A stretch of DNA of 26,694 nucleotides from an uncultured Cytophagaceae bacterium (GTDB lineage: Bacteria > Bacteroidota > Bacteroidia > Cytophagales > Spirosomataceae): assembly GCA_938008575.1 (NCBI GenBank), contig CALLKB010000041.1, positions 1 through 26,694 on the forward strand. The letters are read 5' to 3'. The translations under genes were made by a program, and so were the position numbers. The notes under the pieces were generated by a model. That model did not search any database. It was not told the origin of the DNA and saw nothing but the letters and a program-made list of their open reading frames with translations. This document shows positions 1 to 7,608 of the stretch, piece by piece; the stretch's first letter is position 1, and every line of letters begins with the position of its first letter.

Positions 1-1515
1 ACGTTTTTATCAGCACCAGGTCAGGCATACACAGACGGCATGCGCTTTGTGCAATTCTATTTGGGATTACCCATCGCAATGATTATTCTTTCGGTTACGT
101 TTATACCCAATTACTACCGACTGAAAGTTTATACGGCTTATCAATTTCTCGAACAACGTTTTGATTCGAAAACCCGTATACTAACTAGTTTATTGTTCTT
201 GATTCCGCGTGCATTATCTACAGGTGTAACCATTGCTGCCCCATCCATTATTTTGTCCACTTTATTAGGTTGGAATTTATCCTGGACCAATGCACTTACG
301 GCAACACTCGTGACAACTTATTGTATGTTGGGAGGTTCCAAAGCCATTTCATACACACAAATGTTACAGATGTCGGTTGTACTTGCCGGCATGTTCCTCG
401 CCGCAGTCCTCATCATCCACCAATTACCTGAGGAAATCGGCGTTCATGAATCGTTGCTTATTGCAGGGAAAATGGGTAAGATCAACTTGATTGACTGGAA
501 ATTCGACATCAATAATCGCTATAATATTTGGTCGGGAATCATAGGAGGCTTCTTTCTGCAGCTTTCGTATTTTGGTACAGACCAAAGTCAAGTGGGCCGA
601 TATCTTTCCGGCCAATCAGCCACCGCGAGCAAGAAAGGCCTATTATTGAATGGTTTCCTAAAAATCCCGATGCAATTCTTGATTTTATTGGTGGGTATTT
701 TCGTGTACATCTTTTATCAGTTTCAAGAGGCTCCGATATTTTTTAATAAGAATTCGGAGCGATTATGGAGCCAACAAGCGAATTACAAGCAAGTTAATAC
801 TGAACACCACCAAGTATTTGAGGCAAAAAAACAGCAGGAAATTGAATTGGTGCGGGCGATAAAATCGAATGATGATGTAAAGACTCACCAACTGCAAACA
901 TCCATACAAGATTTGCAAGGAAAGCAAAAGGAATTGAGAAGTCAGGCGGTGACGGAAATCAAAAAGTCGCATGCTGAATTCGAGGAACAGGATACGAATT
1001 ATGTCTTTTTACGATTTATTACGGACCATCTTCCTGTGGGAATTGTCGGCTTTTTAATCGCCATGATTTTGTTGGCCTCCATGGGATCTATGGCCTCGGC
1101 TTTTGGTTCGCTTACTTCCACGAGTATGGTGGACATTTACCAGCGCTTTATGCATACGGATGGGTCGAATCAGCATTATTGGTGGGTATCCAAGTTGATT
1201 ACACTCGGCTGGGGAATTCTGTGTCTGATCGTAGCTCAATTTGCAGTCAATATGGGAAGCTTAATCGAGGTGGTGAATATCTTGGGATCCTGGTTTTACG
1301 GGACGATTTTGGGCGTATTTTTATGTGCATTTTATTTGCCTAGGACTTCAGGGAATCAGGTATTTTGGGCAGCATTGGTTGCAGAAGCACTCGTTATTTA
1401 TGCCTGGTACATTGATTTGATGGCCTTTTTGTGGCTAAATGTGTTGGGTTGTTTGTTGGTAATGACCTTCGCCGGCATCGCGAGCCTTATTCGTCCTTCA
1501 ACAAAGACAGCGTAA
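1..1515 (+). CDS. Sodium:solute symporter (SSS family), 5'-truncated by the window edge
   Basis: This is an inner-membrane Na+-coupled carrier for a small solute such as a sugar, sialic acid or other organic molecule; the substrate cannot be read from sequence. The frame is open from base 1, and the residues before the first Met (TFLSAPGQAYTDG) match the conserved loop after the first helices of SSS proteins. Base 40 is therefore not the real start, and about 50-70 N-terminal residues lie outside the window. Visible are many hydrophobic segments and the family stretch YFGTDQSQVGRYLSG. A charged, Gln/Lys/Glu-rich, coiled-coil-like segment of about 80 residues (bases 748-993) sits between membrane segments. 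I recall similar inserts in other Bacteroidota SSS proteins. The last 29 bases overlap the end of the convergent PPIase gene. The family call is firm. Confidence 0.9.
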   Translation, partial: TFLSAPGQAYTDGMRFVQFYLGLPIAMIILSVTFIPNYYRLKVYTAYQFLEQRFDSKTRILTSLLFLIPRALSTGVTIAAPSIILSTLLGWNLSWTNALTATLVTTYCMLGGSKAISYTQMLQMSVVLAGMFLAAVLIIHQLPEEIGVHESLLIAGKMGKINLIDWKFDINNRYNIWSGIIGGFFLQLSYFGTDQSQVGRYLSGQSATASKKGLLLNGFLKIPMQFLILLVGIFVYIFYQFQEAPIFFNKNSERLWSQQANYKQVNTEHHQVFEAKKQQEIELVRAIKSNDDVKTHQLQTSIQDLQGKQKELRSQAVTEIKKSHAEFEEQDTNYVFLRFITDHLPVGIVGFLIAMILLASMGSMASAFGSLTSTSMVDIYQRFMHTDGSNQHYWWVSKLITLGWGILCLIVAQFAVNMGSLIEVVNILGSWFYGTILGVFLCAFYLPRTSGNQVFWAALVAEALVIYAWYIDLMAFLWLNVLGCLLVMTFAGIASLIRPSTKTA

Positions 1516-2062
1516 ACTTGACGGGAATCACCGGTTTTTCATCAAAAGCGCGTTGTTTTTGTATCGAATCGATGACAGCCAAGCCTTTCGTAATCTTGCC
1601 AAAAACGACATATTGCTTGTAAAATCGGGCTGCTTGTTCCGTATTCGTTACGATAAAAAATTCCGTAGGGGATGACTCCTTTTCAGGATTACCTTCATCG
1701 TATCGCGCCATGGCAATCGTCCCGCGTTCAGGTTTCAGATGATCAGGATATTCCGCCGGAACTAAATAGGCCAAACGATCAGCAAACTCTCCCCCACCCT
1801 GCATGCCTATTTCATAGACATTCCTATAAAAATAGCGGTCGGTGAAATAACCCATCTTAACCAAGCGGACAAAATTAATGCGATGTAAAGGGGTTTCTTT
1901 TTCAAGGGTTATTTCAAAATTCCCGAGTCGAGTTTCGCCTAAAATCTTGGTTTCGGGATATTCCTTTTCTTGAGCGCGTAATGCTTTTTCCACTTGAGAT
2001 GGATCAACGTTGTAATTGGGTTTACAGGCAATCAAGAACAAACAAAAAAATAAATACCGCAT
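1487..2062 (-). CDS. Cyclophilin-type peptidyl-prolyl cis-trans isomerase, lipoprotein
   Basis: This enzyme should catalyse proline cis-trans isomerisation during folding of exported proteins. The N-terminus is a lipoprotein signal: a short hydrophobic stretch ending LIAC, with Cys13 the probable lipidated residue, so the protein should sit on a membrane facing the periplasm. The cyclophilin fold starts near residue 45 (GNFEITLEKETP). Equivalents of the active site are Arg80 (YFYRN), Gln88 (MQGGGE), the GTIAMAR strand at 114-120 and Phe135/136 in SPTEFFI, followed by VFGKITKG. At 191 aa it has the usual size of a single-domain secreted cyclophilin. Its 3' end overlaps the symporter gene tail-to-tail. 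A 33-bp palindrome ends only five bases upstream of the ATG, so the leader is short or structured. Confidence 0.9.
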   Translation of the reverse strand: MRYLFFCLFLIACKPNYNVDPSQVEKALRAQEKEYPETKILGETRLGNFEITLEKETPLHRINFVRLVKMGYFTDRYFYRNVYEIGMQGGGEFADRLAYLVPAEYPDHLKPERGTIAMARYDEGNPEKESSPTEFFIVTNTEQAARFYKQYVVFGKITKGLAVIDSIQKQRAFDEKPVIPVKFTLSLLKDE

Positions 2063-2067
2063 AACTA

Positions 2068-2100
2068 AGCTTTGGCAAACCTTGGAGGATTGCCAAAGCT
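2068..2100. repeat. 33-bp dispersed palindromic element, copy 1
   Basis: The perfect 10-bp arms AGCTTTGGCA (2068-2077) and TGCCAAAGCT (2091-2100) flank a 13-base centre. A second copy, in opposite orientation and differing at only two of 33 positions, lies at 21116-21148. GGGAAT occurs three bases beyond the right arm here and also flanks copy 2. No T-tract follows, so it does not look like a terminator. It fills most of the space between the MFS terminator and the PPIase start codon. This is probably a REP-like intergenic element. Confidence 0.75.
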
Positions 2101-2116
2101 ATAGGGAATTTGGGAC

Positions 2117-2144
2117 AAAAAAAAGGGAGCCGAAGCTCCCTTTT
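2117..2144 (-). terminator. Rho-independent terminator of the MFS gene
   Basis: On the minus strand, GGGAGC and GCTCCC (2125-2130 and 2135-2140) pair around a four-base TTCG-type loop. The stem is lengthened by A-T pairs and followed by eight T residues (plus-strand A-run 2117-2124). It begins 20 bases after the MFS stop codon. The A-run on one side and T-run on the other make it partly bidirectional. Confidence 0.9.
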
Positions 2145-2164
2145 CAAAATTATCAAGGAATCGA

Positions 2165-3373
2165 TTAAGCATGCTTTGCTTTCTTTCCGAAGAAATACAA
2201 ACCAGCAAATGCTACGATCAAAATCGCCGGAAACAAGACCATTTGTGCCATTGTCGCTTGGCCAGCAGCTAATGCAACTGCATCACCTGTCAAAGTTTTT
2301 GACGCTTCAGCTGTATTGGAATCTAACCACTTACCGATGATCGGTTGGAAAATTGACGTTGCAAACATTCCCATACCACCCATGATCGAAAGACCAAAAG
2401 CACCTGTCAACGGAATATTTTCAGCTACATATCCAATCATCGTTGGCCAGAAATAACATACACCTAAAGCAAAGATAATTGCCGAGATATACACCATATT
2501 ACCCGTTGCAGAGCTCATCAAATAAACACCGATCGCAGTCAAAATAGCCGATACCAAAAGTACTCCACCAGCATCTAATTTATGCACGATAGGTCCTGCA
2601 AAATAACGACCCACGGCCATTAAGCCCGTAACAATCGCTAAAATAATCATTGGGCTTGCACCCGCTTGGCCCATGATTGGTCCAATCCATTGCTCAGGAC
2701 CGAATTCAGAAATCGCAGTCAAGGCCATGCAAGCCAACATAAATAAATACAAAGGAGAAAGCATTGCTTTGAAGTTTTCGCCTGTCGAAGCACCACCTTC
2801 TACTTTTGCTGCAGGGAACGCTTGACCGAAGAATAAATACGCATAGATAACCGCAGGAACTAAAATAGCTGCGATTTGCAATTGCCAGCCCATATTAGCA
2901 CCCGTCATGTATTGCGATAAAAGCGTTGCAATCACAATACCTCCAGGGAACCACATGTGGAAACGATTCAACATTTTAGTCTTCTCTTTTCCTTCAAACA
3001 TATCCGAAATCATCGGATTACAAGCTGCTTCTACAGTTCCGTTACCGAAACCAACAAAGAATGTTGACAATAACAATGACCAAAAACCTCCTGCGAAAAT
3101 GGTCATCACAAGACCGATAACATGTGTAAAGAATGCTACCCAAATAATTTTCTTTGGCCCTAAGACATTGTAAAGCGGACCACCAATGATCATGGCGATA
3201 GGGAAACCTAAAAACGCCATTTGGTTCACGTAACCTAATTGTTCGTTGTCCAACTGAAAGTCGACACCCAATTGAGTTAAAACCCCAGCACGTATTCCAA
3301 AAGCCATGGAAGTCGTGATGAGTGCAAAACAGGACGCCAAAAATAAACGATTGGCATTAACAGTTTGATTCAT
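2165..3373 (-). CDS. MFS transporter, probably for a sugar or cyclitol
   Basis: This is a 402-aa inner-membrane carrier with about twelve hydrophobic segments and a cytoplasmic loop near the middle (around residues 187-203, AKVEGGASTGENFK), as expected for the major facilitator superfamily. Family-like features are the GGPLYNVLGPKK loop after helix 2 and GFGNGTVEAACNPMISDMF in the N-terminal half, which resembles Bacteroidota sugar MFS carriers. It is transcribed away from the Gfo/Idh operon across a 213-bp divergent region and ends at its own terminator. That arrangement suggests it imports the substrate of the operon, but this is inference. No clear minus-strand -7/-33 pair was found upstream. 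Confidence 0.88.
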   Translation of the reverse strand: MNQTVNANRLFLASCFALITTSMAFGIRAGVLTQLGVDFQLDNEQLGYVNQMAFLGFPIAMIIGGPLYNVLGPKKIIWVAFFTHVIGLVMTIFAGGFWSLLLSTFFVGFGNGTVEAACNPMISDMFEGKEKTKMLNRFHMWFPGGIVIATLLSQYMTGANMGWQLQIAAILVPAVIYAYLFFGQAFPAAKVEGGASTGENFKAMLSPLYLFMLACMALTAISEFGPEQWIGPIMGQAGASPMIILAIVTGLMAVGRYFAGPIVHKLDAGGVLLVSAILTAIGVYLMSSATGNMVYISAIIFALGVCYFWPTMIGYVAENIPLTGAFGLSIMGGMGMFATSIFQPIIGKWLDSNTAEASKTLTGDAVALAAGQATMAQMVLFPAILIVAFAGLYFFGKKAKHA

Positions 3374-3496
3374 AATAGATTAGTTTTAGTTAAATGTTTA
3401 GAGAATTAGTAATCTTAAAAAAATTAAATTCAACATTGGAAAAATCGTACCAAAAAAACGAAAAGATTTTTGAATTCCACCGACAAACCCGATTTA

Positions 3497-3515
3497 TTTT
3501 GAAAATATTTCAAAA
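3497..3515. promoter_or_regulatory. AT-rich palindrome in the divergent promoter region
   Basis: Perfect 8-bp arms TTTTGAAA (3497-3504) and TTTCAAAA (3508-3515) flank a three-base centre. It lies between the divergently transcribed MFS and oxidoreductase genes, with no gene overlap. The size and symmetry fit an operator for a dimeric regulator, but no regulator gene is visible in the window. Palindromes of this kind also arise by chance in AT-rich DNA. Confidence 0.35.
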
Positions 3516-3522
3516 ATCTGAG

Positions 3523-3534
3523 CCCTTTAAAGGG
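3523..3534. promoter_or_regulatory. CCCTTTAAAGGG palindrome, possible operator
   Basis: This is a perfect 12-bp palindrome whose right edge lies 21 bases before the -7 element at 3556-3563. It therefore covers or abuts the place where the -33 element would be, and no TTTG or TTG motif is present there. That position fits a repressor or activator site for the oxidoreductase operon. Confidence 0.4.
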
Positions 3535-3555
3535 TAATTTAATCAAATTAAGCCC

Positions 3556-3563
3556 TATTTTTG
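3556..3563 (+). promoter_or_regulatory. Probable Bacteroidota -7 element (TATTTTTG) of the oxidoreductase operon
   Basis: The site matches the Bacteroidota primary-sigma -7 consensus TAnnTTTG exactly and lies 23 bases before the ATG at 3587, implying a short leader. There is no convincing -33 motif at the right distance, and a palindrome lies there instead, so the promoter may depend on a regulator. The position favours the start at 3587 over internal ATGs. Confidence 0.55.
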
Positions 3564-3586
3564 TAACAATCTAAATCTATCAATAT

Positions 3587-4783
3587 ATGATCCAAGGTGG
3601 AACGTCCACAACCGCAGCGAGTCGGCGAGGAAGAAAATTAAAAATGGGCATGATCGGTGGTAGCACCGAAGCCTTTATCGGAGCCGTTCACCGCAGAGGT
3701 GCTCAATTAGACGGCGAAATTGAACTAGTTTGTGGGGCATTCAGCTCCAATCCCGAAAAATCCAAAGCGACTGGCGAAGCCTTATATCTTCCAGAGAACC
3801 GCGTTTATGGTTCTTACGAGGAGATGATTCTAAAGGAAAAAGAACTTCCTGAAGGCGAACGCATGGATTTCGTTTCGATTGTTACGCCCAATCACGTGCA
3901 TTTCCCGGCTGCTAAAATGGCTTTGGAAAATGGATTTCATGTCGTTTGCGATAAGCCAGCTACATTGAATTTAGCCGAGGCAAAAGAATTGAAAAAAATC
4001 ATCGAAAAATCAGGAATGATTTTCGCATTGACACATAATTATACGGCTTACCCGATGGTTAAGGAGGCGAAACACCTCGTAGATTCGGGCCAATTAGGCG
4101 AAATACGCAAGATTATTGTGGAGTATCCGCAAGGTTGGTTAATCGACTTGGTGGAAGCTACCGGTCAAAAACAAGCTGCATGGCGTACCGACCCGGAACG
4201 TTGCGGAGCTGCTGGAGCAATCGGGGATATCGGAACACATTGCGAGAATTTAATTGAATACATCACGGGATTGCACATCACGGAACTTTGTGCCGACTTG
4301 ACGATTTTCGTTGAGGGCCGCTTATTGGATGATGATGGCAACATTTTGTTACATTATAATAACGGCGCGAAAGGTGTTCTACATTGCTCGCAAATCTGCA
4401 ATGGCGAAGAAAATGACTTCAACTTCCGTATCTATGGAAGTAAAGCAGGCATTACTTGGCATCAAATGGAACCGAATACCTTGACATTCCGCACACGTGA
4501 TGACGGTGCACGCACGATTCGCACGGCGGTTGGGAATTTATCAGCGGCTACAAATGCACACTCCCGCCAACCGGCTGGACACCCAGAAGGTTATGTAGAA
4601 ACGTTTGCGAATATCTACCGCAACTTTGCTTTCGCAGTTAGAGCACGCTGGGCAGGCAAGCCACAAGATCCGATGTATGATTTCCCAGGCATAGACGAGG
4701 GAATTATGGGGATGGCATTCATTGAGAACGTGGTTCGTTCAGCCAAAGACAACCAAAATAAATGGACAAAATTCGAAATTTAA
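3587..4783 (+). CDS. Gfo/Idh/MocA family oxidoreductase (first of two)
   Basis: This 398-aa protein is predicted to be an NAD(P)-dependent sugar or cyclitol dehydrogenase, cytosolic. The N-terminal Rossmann fold is atypical: KMGMIGGSTEAFIGAVHR stands where most relatives have GxGxxG/A. TPNHVH at 100-105 and DKP at 122-124 (for the usual EKP) mark the cofactor domain. GDIGTH at 213-218 gives the probable catalytic His218. The 19 residues before the fold include a basic patch (SRRGRK). The ATG at 3644 is an alternative start, but it would cut just at the first strand, so 3587 is kept. It is the first gene of a three-gene operon, six bases before a paralogous oxidoreductase. The substrate is not known. 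Related trios act on inositols, levoglucosan or 3-keto-sugars. Confidence 0.88.
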   Translation: MIQGGTSTTAASRRGRKLKMGMIGGSTEAFIGAVHRRGAQLDGEIELVCGAFSSNPEKSKATGEALYLPENRVYGSYEEMILKEKELPEGERMDFVSIVTPNHVHFPAAKMALENGFHVVCDKPATLNLAEAKELKKIIEKSGMIFALTHNYTAYPMVKEAKHLVDSGQLGEIRKIIVEYPQGWLIDLVEATGQKQAAWRTDPERCGAAGAIGDIGTHCENLIEYITGLHITELCADLTIFVEGRLLDDDGNILLHYNNGAKGVLHCSQICNGEENDFNFRIYGSKAGITWHQMEPNTLTFRTRDDGARTIRTAVGNLSAATNAHSRQPAGHPEGYVETFANIYRNFAFAVRARWAGKPQDPMYDFPGIDEGIMGMAFIENVVRSAKDNQNKWTKFEI

Positions 4784-4789
4784 TAGATC

Positions 4790-5935
4790 ATGACTAAAAT
4801 TAAAGTAGGTATCGTAGGTACCGGATTTATCGGACCCGCACACATCGAAGCGCTTCGTCGCTTACCCAACATCGACGTTGCTGCATTGTGTGAAGTAAAC
4901 ATCGAGTTGGCAGAAGCCAAAGCAAAACAATTGGGCATCGGCCGTTGGTACACTTTCGAAGACTTATTAAAACAAGAAGATATTCAGTGTGTACACATTT
5001 GTACACCAAACTTCTTGCACTACTCGCAATCCAAAGCCGCTTTATTAGCTGGCAAGCACGTGGTTTGTGAAAAACCTTTGGCCAAAGATTTACATGAAGC
5101 TGAAGAATTAGTCGAATTAGCTGCGAAAACGGGCCTTGTGAATGCCGTTCACTTCAACTTGCGTTATTATCCTTTGGTACGTCAAATGAAAACCATGCGC
5201 GAGAAAGGCGATCTGGGTGAAATTTATTCAATCATGGGTAGCTATTTGCAAGATTGGTTGTTCTACAACACGGATTACAACTGGCGTTTAGAACCTGATA
5301 AATCAGGAGATTCTCGTGCGATTGCCGATATCGGATCTCACTTATTGGATGTCATTGAATACATCACAGGCTTGAAAACAGTCGAAGTAATGGCTGATTT
5401 CAACACCGTTCACAAGGTGCGCAAAAAGCCTTTGAAGCCCGTAGAAACCTATTCAGGCAAAATGTTGCAACCGGAAGATTATGCGGATGTACATATTAAC
5501 ACGGAAGATCATGCGAACGTATTATTGCGTTTCGACAATGGAAACCGTGGTTGTGTAACAGTATCGCAAGTTTCAGCGGGCCGTAAAAACCAATTAAAAT
5601 TAGAGATTTCGGGATCCAACAAAACGTTTGCTTTCAACTCGGAGGCGCCAAATGAAATTTGGATTGGTAACCGTGATCAAGCGAACCAAGTCTTGATGCG
5701 CGATCCATCGTTGGCATATCCAGAAGCATCTGCTTTAATGACATTCCCAGGAGGTCACAACGAAGGATTCTCAGATACATCGAAGCAATTATTCAAGGAA
5801 GTTTACGCGGCTGTTGAGGCAGGTAAGCAACCTGAAAATCCTAAGTACCCTACGTTTGCCGACGGATACCGCGAGTTATTGATTTGCGAGCGCATCTTGG
5901 ATTCGACACGTTCACAAAAGTGGGTTAAAATCTAA
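4790..5935 (+). CDS. Gfo/Idh/MocA family oxidoreductase (second of two)
   Basis: This 381-aa cytosolic NAD(P)-dependent dehydrogenase should act on a sugar or cyclitol. The Rossmann motif GTGFIG is at residues 10-15, CTPNFLH at 71-77, the cofactor/lysine motif EKP at 94-96, and DIGSH at 180-184 supplies the expected catalytic His184. The C-terminal half is the usual Gfo/Idh alpha/beta domain. It is clearly a paralogue of the preceding gene (both share IEYITGL after the catalytic motif) but keeps the canonical glycine motif, so the two probably catalyse different steps, for example an oxidation and the reverse reduction at another carbon. It follows the first gene by six bases and precedes the epimerase gene by twelve. 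Confidence 0.9.
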   Translation: MTKIKVGIVGTGFIGPAHIEALRRLPNIDVAALCEVNIELAEAKAKQLGIGRWYTFEDLLKQEDIQCVHICTPNFLHYSQSKAALLAGKHVVCEKPLAKDLHEAEELVELAAKTGLVNAVHFNLRYYPLVRQMKTMREKGDLGEIYSIMGSYLQDWLFYNTDYNWRLEPDKSGDSRAIADIGSHLLDVIEYITGLKTVEVMADFNTVHKVRKKPLKPVETYSGKMLQPEDYADVHINTEDHANVLLRFDNGNRGCVTVSQVSAGRKNQLKLEISGSNKTFAFNSEAPNEIWIGNRDQANQVLMRDPSLAYPEASALMTFPGGHNEGFSDTSKQLFKEVYAAVEAGKQPENPKYPTFADGYRELLICERILDSTRSQKWVKI

Positions 5936-5947
5936 ACCATTAACAAT

Positions 5948-7000
5948 ATGAATACGATCAAAGGGCCAGCGATATTTTTGGCACAATTTATGGGGGATGA
6001 AGCTCCTTTTAATTCGTTAGATAGCATCACAACATGGGTTGCATCTTTGGGATACAAAGGCGTGCAAATTCCATCATGGGATTCACGCTGCATCGATTTG
6101 CAAAAAGCGGCAGAATCTAAAACCTATTGCGATGAAATCGTGGGAATGCTAGCTGCCAAAGGCTTACAAATCACGGAATTATCCACACACTTACAAGGAC
6201 AATTAGTAGCTGTTAATCCAGCATACGATTTAGGATTCGACGGTTTTGCACCGGATTCTGTCAAAGGAAATCCAAAGGCGCGGACGGAATGGGCAGTCCA
6301 ACAATTGAAATATGCGGCTAAAGCATCTCAAAACTTGGGATTGAATGCACATGCGACATTCTCGGGAGCCTTGATGTGGCACACGGTTTATCCATGGCCT
6401 CAACGTCCTGCAGGATTGGTGGAGCAAGGGTTTAAGGAATTAGGTCGTCGGTGGTTACCAATTCTGAATACATTCGACGAGTGTGGCGTAGATTTATGTT
6501 ATGAGATTCACCCAGGAGAAGATTTGCATGATGGCGTGACATTTGAGATGTTTTTGGATGAGGTGAAAGGCCACAAGCGTGCCAACTTGTTGTATGATCC
6601 ATCGCACTTTGTGTTACAGGCTTTGGACTACAAACAATACATTGATTTCTACCACGAGCGGATCAAAATGTTCCACGTCAAAGATGCGGAATTTAACCCA
6701 ACAGGTAAGCAAGGCGTTTATGGTGGTTACCAATCTTGGATTAACCGTGCGGGACGTTTCCGTTCGTTAGGTGATGGCCAAGTGGATTTCAAGAGCATCT
6801 TCTCGAAATTAACGCAATACGGCTATGATGGTTGGGCTGTGTTAGAATGGGAATGCTGCATCAAGGATCCGGTTCAAGGAGCGACAGAAGGAGCACCATT
6901 TATCGCGAGCCATATCATCAAGGCAACAGAAAAAGTGTTCGATGATTTCGCGGGAACAGGAGCTGACGAAGAGCTGAATAAGAAGATTCTAGGTCTATAG
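5948..7000 (+). CDS. Sugar phosphate isomerase/epimerase family TIM-barrel protein (xylose-isomerase-like)
   Basis: This 350-aa cytosolic protein has the xylose-isomerase-like TIM-barrel fold, the family that includes IolE and IolI. Its metal-site residues are visible at the strand ends: Glu186 (CYEIHPGE), Asp217 and His220 (LLYDPSH), His243 (MFHVKDAE) and Glu300 (VLEWEC). A divalent metal and an isomerase, epimerase, dehydratase or keto-glycoside-lyase type reaction are therefore expected. It is the last gene of the operon with the two oxidoreductases, which suggests it handles their keto-sugar product. A strong terminator follows about 30 bases after the stop. The family is certain and the exact reaction is not. 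Confidence 0.88.
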   Translation: MNTIKGPAIFLAQFMGDEAPFNSLDSITTWVASLGYKGVQIPSWDSRCIDLQKAAESKTYCDEIVGMLAAKGLQITELSTHLQGQLVAVNPAYDLGFDGFAPDSVKGNPKARTEWAVQQLKYAAKASQNLGLNAHATFSGALMWHTVYPWPQRPAGLVEQGFKELGRRWLPILNTFDECGVDLCYEIHPGEDLHDGVTFEMFLDEVKGHKRANLLYDPSHFVLQALDYKQYIDFYHERIKMFHVKDAEFNPTGKQGVYGGYQSWINRAGRFRSLGDGQVDFKSIFSKLTQYGYDGWAVLEWECCIKDPVQGATEGAPFIASHIIKATEKVFDDFAGTGADEELNKKILGL

Positions 7001-7030
7001 TCAAAAATCGAATTATTCGAAATTCAAATA

Positions 7031-7064
7031 AAAACCCCTTATTCGAACGGATAAGGGGTTTTTT
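7031..7064 (+). terminator. Rho-independent terminator of the oxidoreductase operon, bidirectional
   Basis: AAAACCCCTTAT (7031-7042) and ATAAGGGGTTTT (7051-7062) form a perfect 12-bp stem with an eight-base loop, followed by T residues to 7064 on the plus strand. On the minus strand the stem is followed by TTTTTATTT-like sequence, so it can also stop transcription arriving from the DoxX-like gene. Confidence 0.9.
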
Positions 7065-7089
7065 GATGCTTTAAAATGGAAAAAAGCGT

Positions 7090-7122
7090 AACGCTGCCGG
7101 GGTTTTTAACCCCGGCAGCGTT
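7090..7122. repeat. Long perfect GC-rich hairpin
   Basis: Perfect 15-bp arms AACGCTGCCGGGGTT (7090-7104) and AACCCCGGCAGCGTT (7108-7122) are joined by three T residues. It is markedly more GC-rich than its surroundings. It lies in the short space between two converging transcription units, next to an ordinary terminator, and has no T-tract of its own on either strand. It may be a REP-like element or an extra transcription block. No second copy occurs in the window. Confidence 0.7.
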
Positions 7123-7133
7123 TACCCCCTCCC

Positions 7134-7559
7134 TTAATTTTCAGAAAAAACATAAATAAACCAAGCCGCCGAACACAATACCACATTCTTGATAATGTAT
7201 TGCCCCGTCAGCGTCAAAGCAAAAAAGGACTGCCATGTTTCATTTGGAAGAAACAATACAGGCAAGAAAGTCGTAAACAAATGCCCCATCATGATCCAAA
7301 ATGCCCATTTGCTAATGCGTGGAAATAACCACGCCAAGCCAATGGCACTTTCTACAAGCCCCAGCAAAATCAAGAATTGCTGGATACTCATAAATGGTGA
7401 TAAAGTAATATCAAACAGCTTTGTCACGAGACCCTCTGCCGGGGACATTCCGAAAATCTTCAAAGACCCAAACCAAACATAGACAATCGCAATCATCGCG
7501 CGATTCATCCATGCCGCTGTAACAAGAGATTGAAATCTATTTTTAGTAATTGTTATCAT
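7134..7559 (-). CDS. DoxX/DUF417-like small integral membrane protein
   Basis: This is a 141-aa protein with about four hydrophobic segments. The stretch VYVWFGSLKIFGMSPAEGLV in the first third resembles the signature of DoxX/YkgB(DUF417)-type membrane proteins, as does LTLTGQYIIKNVVL near the end. Members of this group are poorly characterised and some are linked to redox or detoxification systems. It follows the haloperoxidase-like gene by 49 bases on the same strand, with a weak palindrome in between, so co-transcription is possible but not assured. It is the last minus-strand gene before a bidirectional terminator. Fold assignment is moderately sure and function unknown. Confidence 0.7.
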   Translation of the reverse strand: MITITKNRFQSLVTAAWMNRAMIAIVYVWFGSLKIFGMSPAEGLVTKLFDITLSPFMSIQQFLILLGLVESAIGLAWLFPRISKWAFWIMMGHLFTTFLPVLFLPNETWQSFFALTLTGQYIIKNVVLCSAAWFIYVFSEN

Positions 7560-7582
7560 CGCATAAAAATATTCAAGTGATT

Positions 7583-7608
7583 ATTAAACAAAAATGACTT
7601 AAGTCATT
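7583..7608 (-). terminator. Weak terminator-like palindrome after the haloperoxidase-like gene
   Basis: AATGACTTAAGTCATT (7593-7608) is a perfect 16-bp palindrome that touches the stop codon of the gene ending at 7609. On the minus strand it is followed by TTTTTGTTT. The stem is AT-rich and short once a loop is allowed, so termination would be partial. Confidence 0.4.
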
